64,000 nucleotides of DNA from contig PSQJ01000004.1 of assembly GCA_003045065.1 (NCBI GenBank), positions 1-64,000 on the forward strand. Direction: 5' to 3'. Of this stretch, positions 53,818 to 64,000 are shown one piece after another. The translations under genes were made by a program, and so were the position numbers. The notes beneath the pieces were generated by a model. The model made no database searches. It was not told where the DNA came from and saw only the letters and a program-made list of their open reading frames with translations. This stretch comes from Candidatus Liberibacter europaeus. Its GTDB lineage: Bacteria > Pseudomonadota > Alphaproteobacteria > Rhizobiales > Rhizobiaceae. The stretch's first letter is position 1, and the number at the start of each line of letters is the position of its first letter.

Positions 53818-55752
53818 TTATTTATTAGTTGATTGCAGTGCTGATTTTTCTTTGAGCAGATATTCGGATTCTATCTGTTGTTTTTTTAAACTAATTTCTG
53901 CTTGCATTTTTTCACGTTTTAGCGCTATTTCCGCTTGTAAGCGTGCATAAGCCAGTGATTGTTCAAACTGCAAACGTTGAACTTGATCATTAATCTGAGA
54001 ATCAGATTCTGTAGATTCTGAATAATTAGCACTAGGTCTTGTAAAGTATTCATTAACATTTTGAATTCCAGTAGACTCAGCAAGGCGCGCAATACAATTG
54101 TATATATTAGAAGAAGATACAAATGGATTGTGCATGCCAAATACCATGATAATATCTTTCTGAATTGATAAAAGCTGTGACATCATCATCATATCTCTTT
54201 CACGACTTCCCGATCCTAAACCAATATTAACTTTAGCATCCATATCGGCATTCCAATATCGCGGATCAAATGCAATCCACTGATCTCGTAGCCTAACCAT
54301 TCTAACTTTATCTTGATGCTGGATAATTAACCGCAACAATCCTTGAAACAATTTTTCTAGACCTTGTGCCAAAGTTCGAACAATCATCTCTACTTGTCCT
54401 ATACCACTTTGCTCAATCAAGGAAGTTGCCGTAGCTGTCATGTTTTTTAACATCTCAGGGGAAAGTCCTGAAGATATATCAGAAATACCCGTACGATCGA
54501 CAAGCTCTTGATCCAGATAATGCAGCATTGCAAAAGACTTATCAGCTATCATAGGAACGCTATGAATTCCCAATACACTGCGAACATCCATACCCGCAGC
54601 AACACGAATTGGCTGACCAAATTGAGGATTTAAAACACTATCTGGATCTACGATAGATCCTTCTTGGACAATTGTTTGTGGTTGATTTTGCCAGTAAAGA
54701 TTATCTAAAGTTTGACGCAATAAAACAGTTTTTATCTTTTGAATTTCAATAATAGACGAGGTTAAACTTTCACCAACAAAACAATGTGGCGAACGGATAG
54801 CTCGCAAACATGTAAAAGGTAATTCATCCCATTCTTCATTTACTAAAATATTGTTCTGGCCTATACCTCCAGCCATCACGACACGGCGCAACTCGGCAAT
54901 ACCATCTCCATCATAGTCAATTGTGACATATAATTCGTAATACTCAATCATTTCCAAAGCCATTGCAGAATTGTTATTTTTCTGGAATTGCCAACAATTT
55001 TCGCTTTTTTGTGCAGAAGATGCTCCTGGCAAATGATCAATATGATCACGATCATAGCCCATAGAAATCAACTCTGAACGTGTTAGATATAGTTTTCTTC
55101 CAACAATGGGACTTCTATCAATATCTGTAGCATCAGGATGAATTAAAAATTCATCAGGAGGAACAGCATCAATATACACTTTTCCTCGGCAATATTTGCG
55201 ACGAATACGCAAATCATGAGTTATCTCACCCTCATCATGTCTTTGAGTATGTTCAAGAACTTCAACATCAGGATCTTTGACGAGAAGAATAAAAGAATCT
55301 TCATCGAGTCCAGTGTGTAAGCTCGTCATACAATTTTCTTTTAATTCATACCGCCATGTTAAAATACCAATGCCGGATAATAAAGCGTCATAGATAGCAT
55401 TTTCAACGGAATCACGTCCTTTTCCTTCAGGGAAAATAATGTGATTTACATAATCACTAGCAGCAGTTGCCATTTCTTCATCCCCTTGATGCACGGGACA
55501 ATATTCAACAAATTTATGCCCAGACAAAAGAACTCTGCAAATAGATGGCATAATTTTGCGAATCGCGGCACGAAGATCACACGAAACAACAGAGGAATGT
55601 CCAGCTTCAGAGGGAACATCACGCATAATTCCATTATAATATTCCTGTGCGCGAATATACGTGTGTTGCCTCTCTGATAGCATCTCTTCCGCATCTGCAA
55701 TAAGACGCGATATTGTCTTGGAAAAATTGATTTTTGGATCATCAGTTGTCAT
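53818..55752 (-). CDS. phage portal protein
   Basis: 644 aa; RRKYCRGKVYIDAVPPDEFLIHPDATDID, EIQKIKTVLLRQTLDNLYWQNQPQTIV, LDQELVDRTGISDISSGLSPEMLKNMTATATSLI. Confidence 0.85.
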   Translation of the reverse strand: MTTDDPKINFSKTISRLIADAEEMLSERQHTYIRAQEYYNGIMRDVPSEAGHSSVVSCDLRAAIRKIMPSICRVLLSGHKFVEYCPVHQGDEEMATAASDYVNHIIFPEGKGRDSVENAIYDALLSGIGILTWRYELKENCMTSLHTGLDEDSFILLVKDPDVEVLEHTQRHDEGEITHDLRIRRKYCRGKVYIDAVPPDEFLIHPDATDIDRSPIVGRKLYLTRSELISMGYDRDHIDHLPGASSAQKSENCWQFQKNNNSAMALEMIEYYELYVTIDYDGDGIAELRRVVMAGGIGQNNILVNEEWDELPFTCLRAIRSPHCFVGESLTSSIIEIQKIKTVLLRQTLDNLYWQNQPQTIVQEGSIVDPDSVLNPQFGQPIRVAAGMDVRSVLGIHSVPMIADKSFAMLHYLDQELVDRTGISDISSGLSPEMLKNMTATATSLIEQSGIGQVEMIVRTLAQGLEKLFQGLLRLIIQHQDKVRMVRLRDQWIAFDPRYWNADMDAKVNIGLGSGSRERDMMMMSQLLSIQKDIIMVFGMHNPFVSSSNIYNCIARLAESTGIQNVNEYFTRPSANYSESTESDSQINDQVQRLQFEQSLAYARLQAEIALKREKMQAEISLKKQQIESEYLLKEKSALQSTNK

Positions 55753-56093
55753 ATGAAATAAGCTTTTTTGAATAATTAGATTTAAAAGATATTGTTAAAA
55801 TACAAAGATATACCAACAAAAAACGTTATTGGGCATAAAGGTTAGGTTTGGCTGCCATCTAAAAATTTTTTCACAATAATTAACCTGATTTAGCGTACTT
55901 GAGTGGCTATATTATTAACCCAATCACTAATTCACTTTTCGTTTTAATAAAAATATTTACTTCGAAAATAAGAGCTCACAAATTATTTTACGCAATATCT
56001 ATATGACATAAGTATCTCAACTGATAGTTGCTCAAAATCCACTGCAAATGAGATTAACATTTGAAAATATAACTGCAAAAACAATCCAAAGGT

Positions 56094-57533
56094 TCAGATT
56101 ACTTTTCGCGGAATATACTTCCAAGAAGAATTAGACGGTTTGGGAATAGAAAAACGCTTCATCATCAAAGCATACCGACTGGCACAAATTAAATCATCTC
56201 TTTCTTTAATAATACGCCCTTCACGACGATGATATTGACGAAATTCCTCCAACCAATCCTGACACTCAGAAAACACCTTCCAACGCCCAGATCGCATGCG
56301 ATCCAACATATCAGATAATCCAGCTTCGACTCCATTGCTGCCATCATCAAAGGTGGCACATCTTCCTAACATTTTTAAACCTTGTCGCCGATATTGCGAT
56401 GCTAATTGCTCTCCCGAACCTTTATCGTGTTGCAAACCATCATGTGGCCAAGACCAAGGAAGCCATTCTCCCCAATTTTTTAGTGATGCAACATGAAATA
56501 TTGGTGTTTGTTCCCTACATCGATAATTTTTAACAATGTATATAACATCTGAATCACGATTCCACACAAGCTGTATGGCTGCAAAAGGATGATGCCACCC
56601 AAAATCTACCCCTCCTATTTGTGACCAATGCGATGGAATATCAAAAGGAGTAATGATAATATCTTCTTCCATAATGGGGAAAATACGTCCTGATCCAAGC
56701 ATTGGTTCTCCTTTTATACGAGCTTCTCTCTCATGCAGAGGATAGCTATTTATAATTCGTATCTTATCTTCCGACGTATAATGTGGAGTTTCTTCAAGAC
56801 TCATTTTAATCACTTGTCGATCATATGACGAAGAAGAAAGATAATGCTCAATAATACTTGTTAGACCTTTTAGGGGAGTTAGAGTCAAAACAACTAGACC
56901 ATGTGTTGCATTAACTCTTGTCAGTCCTTCAAAATACACATCTTCCGGTGGCTCTTCATCAAACCATACATAATCTGCTGTATTAGCTTGCCATTTTTCC
57001 CGTCCTTGTTCATAAGCTTTAAATAATACAACAGATGTTCCTCCAGCAACATGTTTAACTGTTACTGTATCATATGCTCCAGCAATATTCGAACGACGTG
57101 TCGTATTCACGATTGCATTTGCAGGGATCATCCCACTTCCCTGTTTATCTAACGACATCGGTTCTCCTAGTAAAAGACGTTGAATACCGTCGCGGGTCAA
57201 TTCATAAGATACAGAGCCTGCTATCATCACAATTGGACGCGTAAAACGATATCCTTGCCACCACTTAGAATAACAACCTGTAAGATGCATTGCAGCCTCA
57301 GCAGCCCCAGCTAAAGTTTTTCCCAATTGATTTCCCGCCATAAATAAACGCTCTCGAGCTATTTTCCCAGCTTTGTGAAATGCTTTTTGTTGCTGATATG
57401 GATGATAAAAATCAAGGCGTCTAAAATAGCGACGTTTTTTCAACTGCTGAAGAATCAGCATTTTTTCTCTTAGAATTTGCGATGAATTGCAATTCTTCTT
57501 CAAGAGATCTGATGATTTCACATAATTCTTCAT
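56094..57533 (-). CDS. phage terminase large subunit
   Basis: RLFMAGNQLGKTLAGAAEAAMHLTG (Walker A), YVWFDEEPPEDVYFEGL (Walker B), GVDFGWHHPFAAIQLVW nuclease motif. Confidence 0.92.
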   Translation of the reverse strand: MKNYVKSSDLLKKNCNSSQILREKMLILQQLKKRRYFRRLDFYHPYQQQKAFHKAGKIARERLFMAGNQLGKTLAGAAEAAMHLTGCYSKWWQGYRFTRPIVMIAGSVSYELTRDGIQRLLLGEPMSLDKQGSGMIPANAIVNTTRRSNIAGAYDTVTVKHVAGGTSVVLFKAYEQGREKWQANTADYVWFDEEPPEDVYFEGLTRVNATHGLVVLTLTPLKGLTSIIEHYLSSSSYDRQVIKMSLEETPHYTSEDKIRIINSYPLHEREARIKGEPMLGSGRIFPIMEEDIIITPFDIPSHWSQIGGVDFGWHHPFAAIQLVWNRDSDVIYIVKNYRCREQTPIFHVASLKNWGEWLPWSWPHDGLQHDKGSGEQLASQYRRQGLKMLGRCATFDDGSNGVEAGLSDMLDRMRSGRWKVFSECQDWLEEFRQYHRREGRIIKERDDLICASRYALMMKRFSIPKPSNSSWKYIPRKVI

Positions 57534-57780
57534 CTGTTAGCTGATCTCCATTGCTTGTATCTCCTTCATATTCATCTTCTTTTAGAAGAATTTGAGCAAT
57601 TATACGAAGGTATTGTTCAGGTTTTTCTTTACGTAAAATCCTAACGACTTTTCGTCCATGTTTTAAAAAATCATTAGCAAAAACATCTCTATATAAACTT
57701 CGCAAAGGTATATCACGACCAGCAAACCGATTTCTTTCTGAAGACTTTTTTTCTATAGGACAAAATTTGATAATAGACAC
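57421..57780 (-). CDS. phage terminase small subunit-like protein
   Basis: 119 aa, FLKHGRKVVRILRKEKPEQYLRIIAQILLKE; immediately upstream of and overlapping large terminase. Confidence 0.55.
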   Translation of the reverse strand: MSIIKFCPIEKKSSERNRFAGRDIPLRSLYRDVFANDFLKHGRKVVRILRKEKPEQYLRIIAQILLKEDEYEGDTSNGDQLTDEELCEIIRSLEEELQFIANSKRKNADSSAVEKTSLF

Positions 57781-58743
57781 TGATCAAAATCTCCCATGAC
57801 ACATAGTCTCAATTCACAATCTTGTTCGTAAATTCATGACATAATGACAAAAAAATCAAATCAAACGATTAGATCAATTAGATTTTTTGAAAAAATCTTT
57901 AACTATTAGCAATGTAAGTTGGAGTAGATTCTCGGATAATTTTTAATTACATGTATCAATTATAAAACCAAACATAGTGCAAACATAAAGCGTCAAACAC
58001 TAGAGGACAAAATATAAAAATCCACCCAGAAATGACGCGACATGGACTACAAATAAACTCATAACCATTAAAAAACGATACTGATCGCAATATGTTCAAC
58101 AAAAAAATCGAGAAAATAAAATACTAAAAGGCAAAAGGCCCCTTAGGGCTCAACCTAAAACAAAATTGTAGGATGGATTACACACAAATAAGCTATAAAT
58201 ATGGGTCAAAGGGAAAGAACTGCTTAAACACCGATCTTCACACAACTCCCAAGCTAATCATCAAGGACGAATGTACCACATTTGTTTTAAATGTCAATAT
58301 TTTTTTATACAAAATACATAATAATGGAAAACATGTAAATTTAAAGATAATCAACTAATAACCAATAAAACCCTTATTATCATCACTCTTCCAACCCAAT
58401 ATATATCAAAATCCGTGTACAATATTTTGTCTCAGCTTGGAAAAATTCAAATTGAATATTTTAAAAAAATAGTCGTGACAAAATAGCATTTTTTAATTAA
58501 AGTATTGAAGGATTACAATTATGATACACAATATCCTATATTTTTACAATTATACCAATTAAAAGTACTAATAATAGAATTTATATTCTATTAATTGCTT
58601 AATAAAGGTTTGATGCAATTCGAAAGCTATTACTATATTTCAGGAGCTATTTTCTGGTATTGTATCTAATTAATTCAATTGTATGCTTAGTGTGAACAAT
58701 TATGTGTTTTGTGTATAAAGCGATAATAAAGGAAGAGATATAT

Positions 58744-58995
58744 ATGCCACGGCGTAAAAGAGATAACTGCCATATTGAAGCAAATATTCTGAGTCAAAGA
58801 ATGGTTTTTGTAAATAACCTTCGTAATACTAGAAAAGAAGCAAAACTGACACAAAAAGAAATAAGAGAACTAACTGGTTTCGCACAATCATGGATAAGTG
58901 AATTGGAAACAGGAAAATCAACTATCAACATTGATAATATGATTATTCTGGCTAATACTTTGGATACTCCTTTGTGGAAACTTCTGAAGCCTTGA
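58744..58995 (+). CDS. XRE-family HTH regulator (phage repressor candidate)
   Basis: VNNLRNTRKEAKLTQKEIRELTGFAQSWISELETGKSTINIDNMIILANTLDTPLWKLL; start MPRRKR with SD aaaggaagag (supplied ORF starts at 58702). Confidence 0.88.
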   Translation: MPRRKRDNCHIEANILSQRMVFVNNLRNTRKEAKLTQKEIRELTGFAQSWISELETGKSTINIDNMIILANTLDTPLWKLLKP

Positions 58996-59155
58996 TTTCC
59001 GCTCTGCGAATGTATAACACCTCCTTGGCTTTGGCATTAACACTTTGAAAAATAAACGGTAGTGCCATCGTTAAAATATATATTAAAAACGGTGGCGATC
59101 GTTGTTTGCTCATTTTGAGATTATTTGCCACGGTAGTTGAAGAGTATTTTGACAA
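58952..59155 (-). CDS. possible small exported protein antisense to repressor 3' end
   Basis: MSKQRSPPFLIYILTMALPFIFQSVNAKAKE signal-peptide-like N-terminus from internal ATG 59113; no clear SD. Confidence 0.35.
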   Translation of the reverse strand: MSKYSSTTVANNLKMSKQRSPPFLIYILTMALPFIFQSVNAKAKEVLYIRRAEIKASEVSTKEYPKY

Positions 59156-59661
59156 AAACGAGCAAACTACTCGCTATATCTATTTCAGTTGCATAAAAAA
59201 ATTCAAAAACGGGTAACTTTCCAAAATTACCTATGTCATCAAGCAATAGATATTATCCATTAACTAATAGTTAGATATAATTATAGTAAACTACAGGATA
59301 AGCTCCAACCTATAATAGCTGATATCAAAAAATCTCAAAATAAAATTTGTAATAATTGATTATAATAAGTAAAAAATATCTCATTTACATGCTCCGTGAT
59401 ATAAAATATCGCTGCAAAACCACAACATTTTAAGACCAATAATCCTTTATCTATGCAATAAACTTAAAAAATATCATAGGATAATATCCCTTGCCAAAAT
59501 AGGATTATTAACCTAAAATATAGCTTGTCATAATAGTGTGTAACCATATAACAATGCTATATAACTCAAAAAATCCTTTTTTGACATTTTTATGTAGATT
59601 TTTAATTAAAAATATATTATAATGCAGGAATAAATTCTTTTAATTGTGTTTGGTATTTAAC

Positions 59662-59695
59662 AAAACCTATCAGATAGGTTTTTATTATTTTTTTG
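59662..59695 (+). terminator. hairpin plus T-rich tract
   Basis: AAAACCTA (59662-59669) / TAGGTTTT (59675-59682) followed by tattattttttt. Confidence 0.6.
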
Positions 59696-60032
59696 AATGT
59701 TTTACTTCAACAATTTAAATCAACAGTGATAAAAATTTTTACCTAAAAATATATTTAGGTGAAATTACGGTTATGAAATAATGCTCAATCTTTACTACAA
59801 CAAACAATTTAGGACGTTTATTTTGGCAATAATGAAATTGCTAACCAAAAAAAAATTTTAATAATCATCCGATCATCGAAAAAAAGGTGGTGTCATTTAA
59901 AGTATGTTTCAAATATCGTAAATAACACGCTCTCAGCAATATTTGTCGCATTGTTATTCTAACATTTCTTATCATTGTGCCTAAATATATGCTCCAAATA
60001 ATTTATATTATTTTTTATTTAAAAAAAAATTA

Positions 60033-61484
60033 TTGATTTATCAGGATAAATTTATGACTTCATTCGAAAATGATTTTTTTATTGAATTTGAGCAAGATAT
60101 TTTAGGATCCATGTTATTTGGCAATGATTTGCAACCAATTATTTCTTTTTTAGATGCAAAACATTTCATAGATCCAATTCATAGAGAATTATTTCGTGCA
60201 ATCTTATTATCGCAAAAGCGATTTGGAATAATCAATCCATTAACTGTCAAACGCCTTATGGATTCAGATATTGTATCAAATTTTGAAGAACAAACGACAA
60301 TTTCAATATCAACCTATCTTGCCAATTTGCTTTCCACAACATCTGCAATAGGTTCTAAAGCGATAAATGCTGCTCGTAGAGTTGTCGAACAATGGGCTAG
60401 AATAACTATTTCTCAAGAAGCAAAAAAACTGTCATTACAAACTTCTGACCCTACTTGCGACGTTACATCCTTAATAAGAAAATCCATGCAATATTTTGAA
60501 AATATCATTTCAGAAATTCAATTCGCGAATAATCAATTGATAGGACCATCTTATGTATCTATTTCAGATGCAGCAATAACGGCTATTAAAACAGCTGAAA
60601 AATACAATATAGATGGTAAAATTTCCAATATAACATGGGGATTAAAGAGCATCGACCATTTAACCGGCGGAGTACAACCACGTGAACTAATTCTAATAGG
60701 CGCTAGACCTTCTATGGGCAAAACTACTTTTGCACTATCAGTAGCTTTACGCATGGCAATGGCTGGACATGGTGTTGCATTTTTTAGTCTTGAGATGGAT
60801 CGAGAAAAACTTGGTGTACGAGCACTTTCTGATCTGCTGTATGAAAGCCAATTACGCATTCCGTACATTGATTTTATCCGAGGAAATATAACCCAAGAAC
60901 AACAACAGTCTTTTACAGAAACATGCCAAAAATTGAAAGAACTACCCCTGATTATTGACGATAGACCTTCTCCAGGAATATCAGATATTCGTATTCGCAG
61001 CGAACGCATAGCAGAACAATATTGCAGATCTAATAATAATTTAAAGGTGGTTATCATTGATCATCTTAGTCTTATACGCCCTTCTAATCGCTACCAAGGC
61101 AATCGTACCTATGAAATTGCAGAAATAACAGCAACTCTCAAAATAATCGCTCGTGAATTGAATGTAGCAGTTATTCTTCTATCACAGCTAAATCGTTCCG
61201 TTGAAAATAGAATCAATAAAATTCCACAACTAGCTGATTTACGAGATTCTGGCGCCATTGAACAAGATGCTGATACCATAGCTTTTTTATATCGAGCCGT
61301 ATACTATCTAGCACGTGAAATAGGAGGAACATCGGATGAGCAATTTGAAAGGCGTGATAAACTTGCCCTATTTGCTAATAAAATGGAGTTTATTCTTGCC
61401 AAACAGCGCAATGGACCAATTCAATCCATACCTCTGTTTGCAGATATGCCATATGCCGTAATTAGGGATGAAAAAGCATCATGA
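60033..61484 (+). CDS. phage replicative DnaB-type helicase
   Basis: ELILIGARPSMGKTTFALSVALRMA, VAFFSLEMDREKLGVRALS, VVIIDHLSLIRPS, LLSQLNRSVENR...LRDSGAIEQDADTIAFLYR. Start could be MTSFEND at 60054. Confidence 0.92.
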   Translation: MIYQDKFMTSFENDFFIEFEQDILGSMLFGNDLQPIISFLDAKHFIDPIHRELFRAILLSQKRFGIINPLTVKRLMDSDIVSNFEEQTTISISTYLANLLSTTSAIGSKAINAARRVVEQWARITISQEAKKLSLQTSDPTCDVTSLIRKSMQYFENIISEIQFANNQLIGPSYVSISDAAITAIKTAEKYNIDGKISNITWGLKSIDHLTGGVQPRELILIGARPSMGKTTFALSVALRMAMAGHGVAFFSLEMDREKLGVRALSDLLYESQLRIPYIDFIRGNITQEQQQSFTETCQKLKELPLIIDDRPSPGISDIRIRSERIAEQYCRSNNNLKVVIIDHLSLIRPSNRYQGNRTYEIAEITATLKIIARELNVAVILLSQLNRSVENRINKIPQLADLRDSGAIEQDADTIAFLYRAVYYLAREIGGTSDEQFERRDKLALFANKMEFILAKQRNGPIQSIPLFADMPYAVIRDEKAS

Positions 61485-62143
61485 ATAATCGTCCATGGTA
61501 TAAACGTTATCCTGCTGATTTCATCTCTGGCGTGCTTGGATTAACGCTTGAACAGAAAGGAGCATACTGCATTATTTTAGATCTAATGTATGACAGAGGA
61601 GGAGCAATTCCCGATGATGAAAAATATATTGCAGGAGTATGTGGCTGCTCAACAAGGAAATGGCGTAATATCCGCGAATCTTTAGAAAGGTCCAAAAAGA
61701 TTTTTTTTCAAGATGGATACATCTACAATACTCGCGTAGAAAAAGAAATTATAAAAGCAATAAAAGCAACTGAAGAGTGTCAAAAAAATGGTCGAAAAGG
61801 TGGAATCAAATCTGCTAAAATGCGTATTTTTACCAACAACAAAAGTAATTTTGCTCAAGCATCGCTTAAGCATGCGCGCGCATTCCAGAAATTAGAAAAT
61901 ATTAATCAGAATTCAAATTATTATTCCATGACAATAGGACAAAAATATTGGGAAGAATCATGTTCAACGAACGAGAATAATCAGATTAAAAACAAAATTA
62001 TAATCAATGAAGAACATTGGAAAAAAAGGCTAACATGGGCTCGTCGTGATGGTGTTTGGCCAACAGATTGGGGACCACCTCCGGGACAAAAAGGATGTTT
62101 AGTTCCAATCACATTACTCAAAGATAACAACAAAATATTTTAA
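61481..62143 (+). CDS. DUF1376 domain phage replication-associated protein
   Basis: MNNRPWYKRYPADFISGVLGLTLEQKGAYCIILDLMYDRGGAIPDDEKYIAGVCGCSTRKWR; ATGA overlap with helicase. Confidence 0.85.
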   Translation: MNNRPWYKRYPADFISGVLGLTLEQKGAYCIILDLMYDRGGAIPDDEKYIAGVCGCSTRKWRNIRESLERSKKIFFQDGYIYNTRVEKEIIKAIKATEECQKNGRKGGIKSAKMRIFTNNKSNFAQASLKHARAFQKLENINQNSNYYSMTIGQKYWEESCSTNENNQIKNKIIINEEHWKKRLTWARRDGVWPTDWGPPPGQKGCLVPITLLKDNNKIF

Positions 62144-62304
62144 CAAAAAGCAATGGCGCCATTTTCAATTTAATAAAATTTTTAATAAGATGTTCTCTAT
62201 GTATTTAAATAATAATTGCAAATAAATATATCTCTCTAAAAACAGGAATATTAATAAATTTCACAAAAAATATTTTACAAATCATTTAAATAGGATATTG
62301 CCTC

Positions 62305-62901
62305 ATGACCAGTAAAGGCGAAAAACGTCGCAAAAAAAAGTCTATAGGTCGTCCCTGCAAAAAAGAAGTTGCACGTACCGATAGCGGGAGGATTTCTCGC
62401 TCAAAAAAAACTACTCTATCCCCTGAAGTTGTTGCAAAAGAAGCAAGAATGCGACTCTTTGGATTAAGCGCTTTGCAAGCAGCCCAAGCAGAAGGAGGGA
62501 GCCGTATAGGACGCCTAAGACTTACAGGAAAAATATCTTCTGAACAATATCAAGCATTTGTGTGTTTCACCAACCAATATAGGCAATATATGAAAACACT
62601 TCAAGTTGCAGATAGTCTAGAACGCTCTGGAGAATATAGTAGAAAATATACATATAGCGAAGAAGCAGATATAAAACGTCGTTTAGCAATTAAAAAAAAT
62701 TGGATGTATTTGAAAAAACACATAGATGAAGCACAGGCAAAATCATCTTGTAACTTATGGAAATCCCTTGATTATTTTCTCACAAGAGACGACGGGATAA
62801 TGTATAGCGCACCTTTAAATTTGACTGCTGATCTATGTCGTGCAACTGATGTTCTAATATCTTATTATGGAATAATTCCTACTAAGCAAGAATTAAAATG
62901 A
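62305..62901 (+). CDS. hypothetical phage protein
   Basis: 198 aa, Lys/Arg-rich N-terminus, co-directional with helicase and DUF1376 genes. Confidence 0.6.
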   Translation: MTSKGEKRRKKKSIGRPCKKEVARTDSGRISRSKKTTLSPEVVAKEARMRLFGLSALQAAQAEGGSRIGRLRLTGKISSEQYQAFVCFTNQYRQYMKTLQVADSLERSGEYSRKYTYSEEADIKRRLAIKKNWMYLKKHIDEAQAKSSCNLWKSLDYFLTRDDGIMYSAPLNLTADLCRATDVLISYYGIIPTKQELK

Positions 62902-63543
62902 TTGAAAGACACCAAAGAAAAACTTTACTTTAATATGTTGTTCAATCAATAAAACTTATTTAACCATCACGATATAAAAAACGTATACCAAAAAGTTAAA
63001 TCTTGATACCCAATATAGCAAAAGCACAACCAATAATAAAAGTATGCACAACCTTATTGCTATTTACATTAAATTATTGATATAGGAATTACTCAAGTCT
63101 TAAATTATTAAAAGCCAATTTATAATTATCTAAGTTGTTTATATATCTAAATAAAAAACACACATTAATACTACTAAATAAATCAATAGATAACTTATTG
63201 ACTGAATAAAATGAATAGCAATATCTCATAACTAGAAAGGAAACAAATACAAATTTCTCTTATTTATTGAAAAAAAACTACCAATACATTCTACAAAAAA
63301 CATCTATAATGTGCTGTATATTGAAACTTTCAAGCTTAGTCTACAATAAATATTATTTATATGGTATGGCAAATATTTTTATATATTGAATATTAGTAAT
63401 ATCATGCCAAACTATTTTGTGCATTATCATCTTGACAATGCCCCTATTGCAATGAAGAATAGTGCTTATTTAATTGATAGCGACAATTTGTTATGCATGA
63501 TCGCTTTCTTTATTTTATTAGTGTGTTTTGGAGTAATTTAATT

Positions 63544-64000
63544 ATGGGTTATAATAATAAGTATGGAATTAGTTTTTTAGCTGCCGCTTTAGGAATTTTG
63601 CCAAGTCAGTCATTGGCAGGTGATATATATGTTCCAAAAAAATCTGCTGTTCTAACTAACCATGTGGTTCAAAATGATGAACGTGGAATATGGACAGGTT
63701 ATACTGCTGGTATAGATGGAACATTTAGCATGGTAAATTATAAAGCCAATGACGAAATTACATATAAAAACACTTCTACAGATAATGTAAACCGTTATAA
63801 TGCGGGTGTTAATATTGGATATAATTACCAATTAGATGATTACGTATTTGGTGCTGTTGCTCACGTAATGTCTGGAATTTATGAACAAAATGAAATTAAT
63901 ACGAAAGAAGTGAAAGGTGATAATGCATTATTACCAATCAATTTCAAATCCCGCACTTTATATGGAGATGTTGTGGTTCGTGCTGGTTATTCATACGACT
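63544..64000 (+). CDS. Omp25/31-like outer-membrane porin family protein (truncated by window end)
   Basis: Signal peptide MGYNNKYGISFLAAALGILPSQSLAG; WTGYTAGIDGTFSMVNYK, NAGVNIGYNYQLDDYVFGAVAHV beta-barrel strands. Not in the ORF track, read directly. Confidence 0.75.
   Translation, partial: MGYNNKYGISFLAAALGILPSQSLAGDIYVPKKSAVLTNHVVQNDERGIWTGYTAGIDGTFSMVNYKANDEITYKNTSTDNVNRYNAGVNIGYNYQLDDYVFGAVAHVMSGIYEQNEINTKEVKGDNALLPINFKSRTLYGDVVVRAGYSYD

Noticed and set aside
62901-63540. Prophage attachment direct repeats between 44150-44510 and 62900-63540
   Set aside because: No convincing matching repeat found by eye; boundaries left open.

Overview
AT-rich window that looks like an alphaproteobacterial (Rhizobiales, Candidatus Liberibacter-like) chromosome. 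Core gene blocks: ubiH-like, pcs, dnaG, dnaE, miaA/serB, hflC-hflK, folA-thyA, a permuted two-piece ssrA next to sspB, an APC-type permease, rlpA, the SUF operon (sufB-C-D-S-T-A), lysE-like, folP-folB-folK, and a giant 1839-aa membrane-anchored coiled-coil protein (candidate growth-pole-ring-type protein). Two tRNAs (Lys-CTT, Gln-TTG). The left 26 kb contains several decayed copies of one phage lysis module (GH24 lysozyme remnant and GTA-type 3TM holin, both on the - strand). At three sites homologous flanks bracket a different + strand cargo: (1) a M.EcoRI-like methyltransferase plus a DUF262/HNH protein, both frameshifted; (2) a degraded short ORF; (3) an intact small secreted protein. I consider this cargo-swapping module the most interesting signal. 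A second, largely open-reading podovirus-like prophage occupies about 44.5-62.9 kb, with structural and packaging genes on - and repressor/DnaB/DUF1376 genes on +. No integrase, tape measure or endolysin is recognisable in it. The window ends inside an Omp25-like porin gene. All identifications come from reading the supplied translations and sequence; no database search was run.
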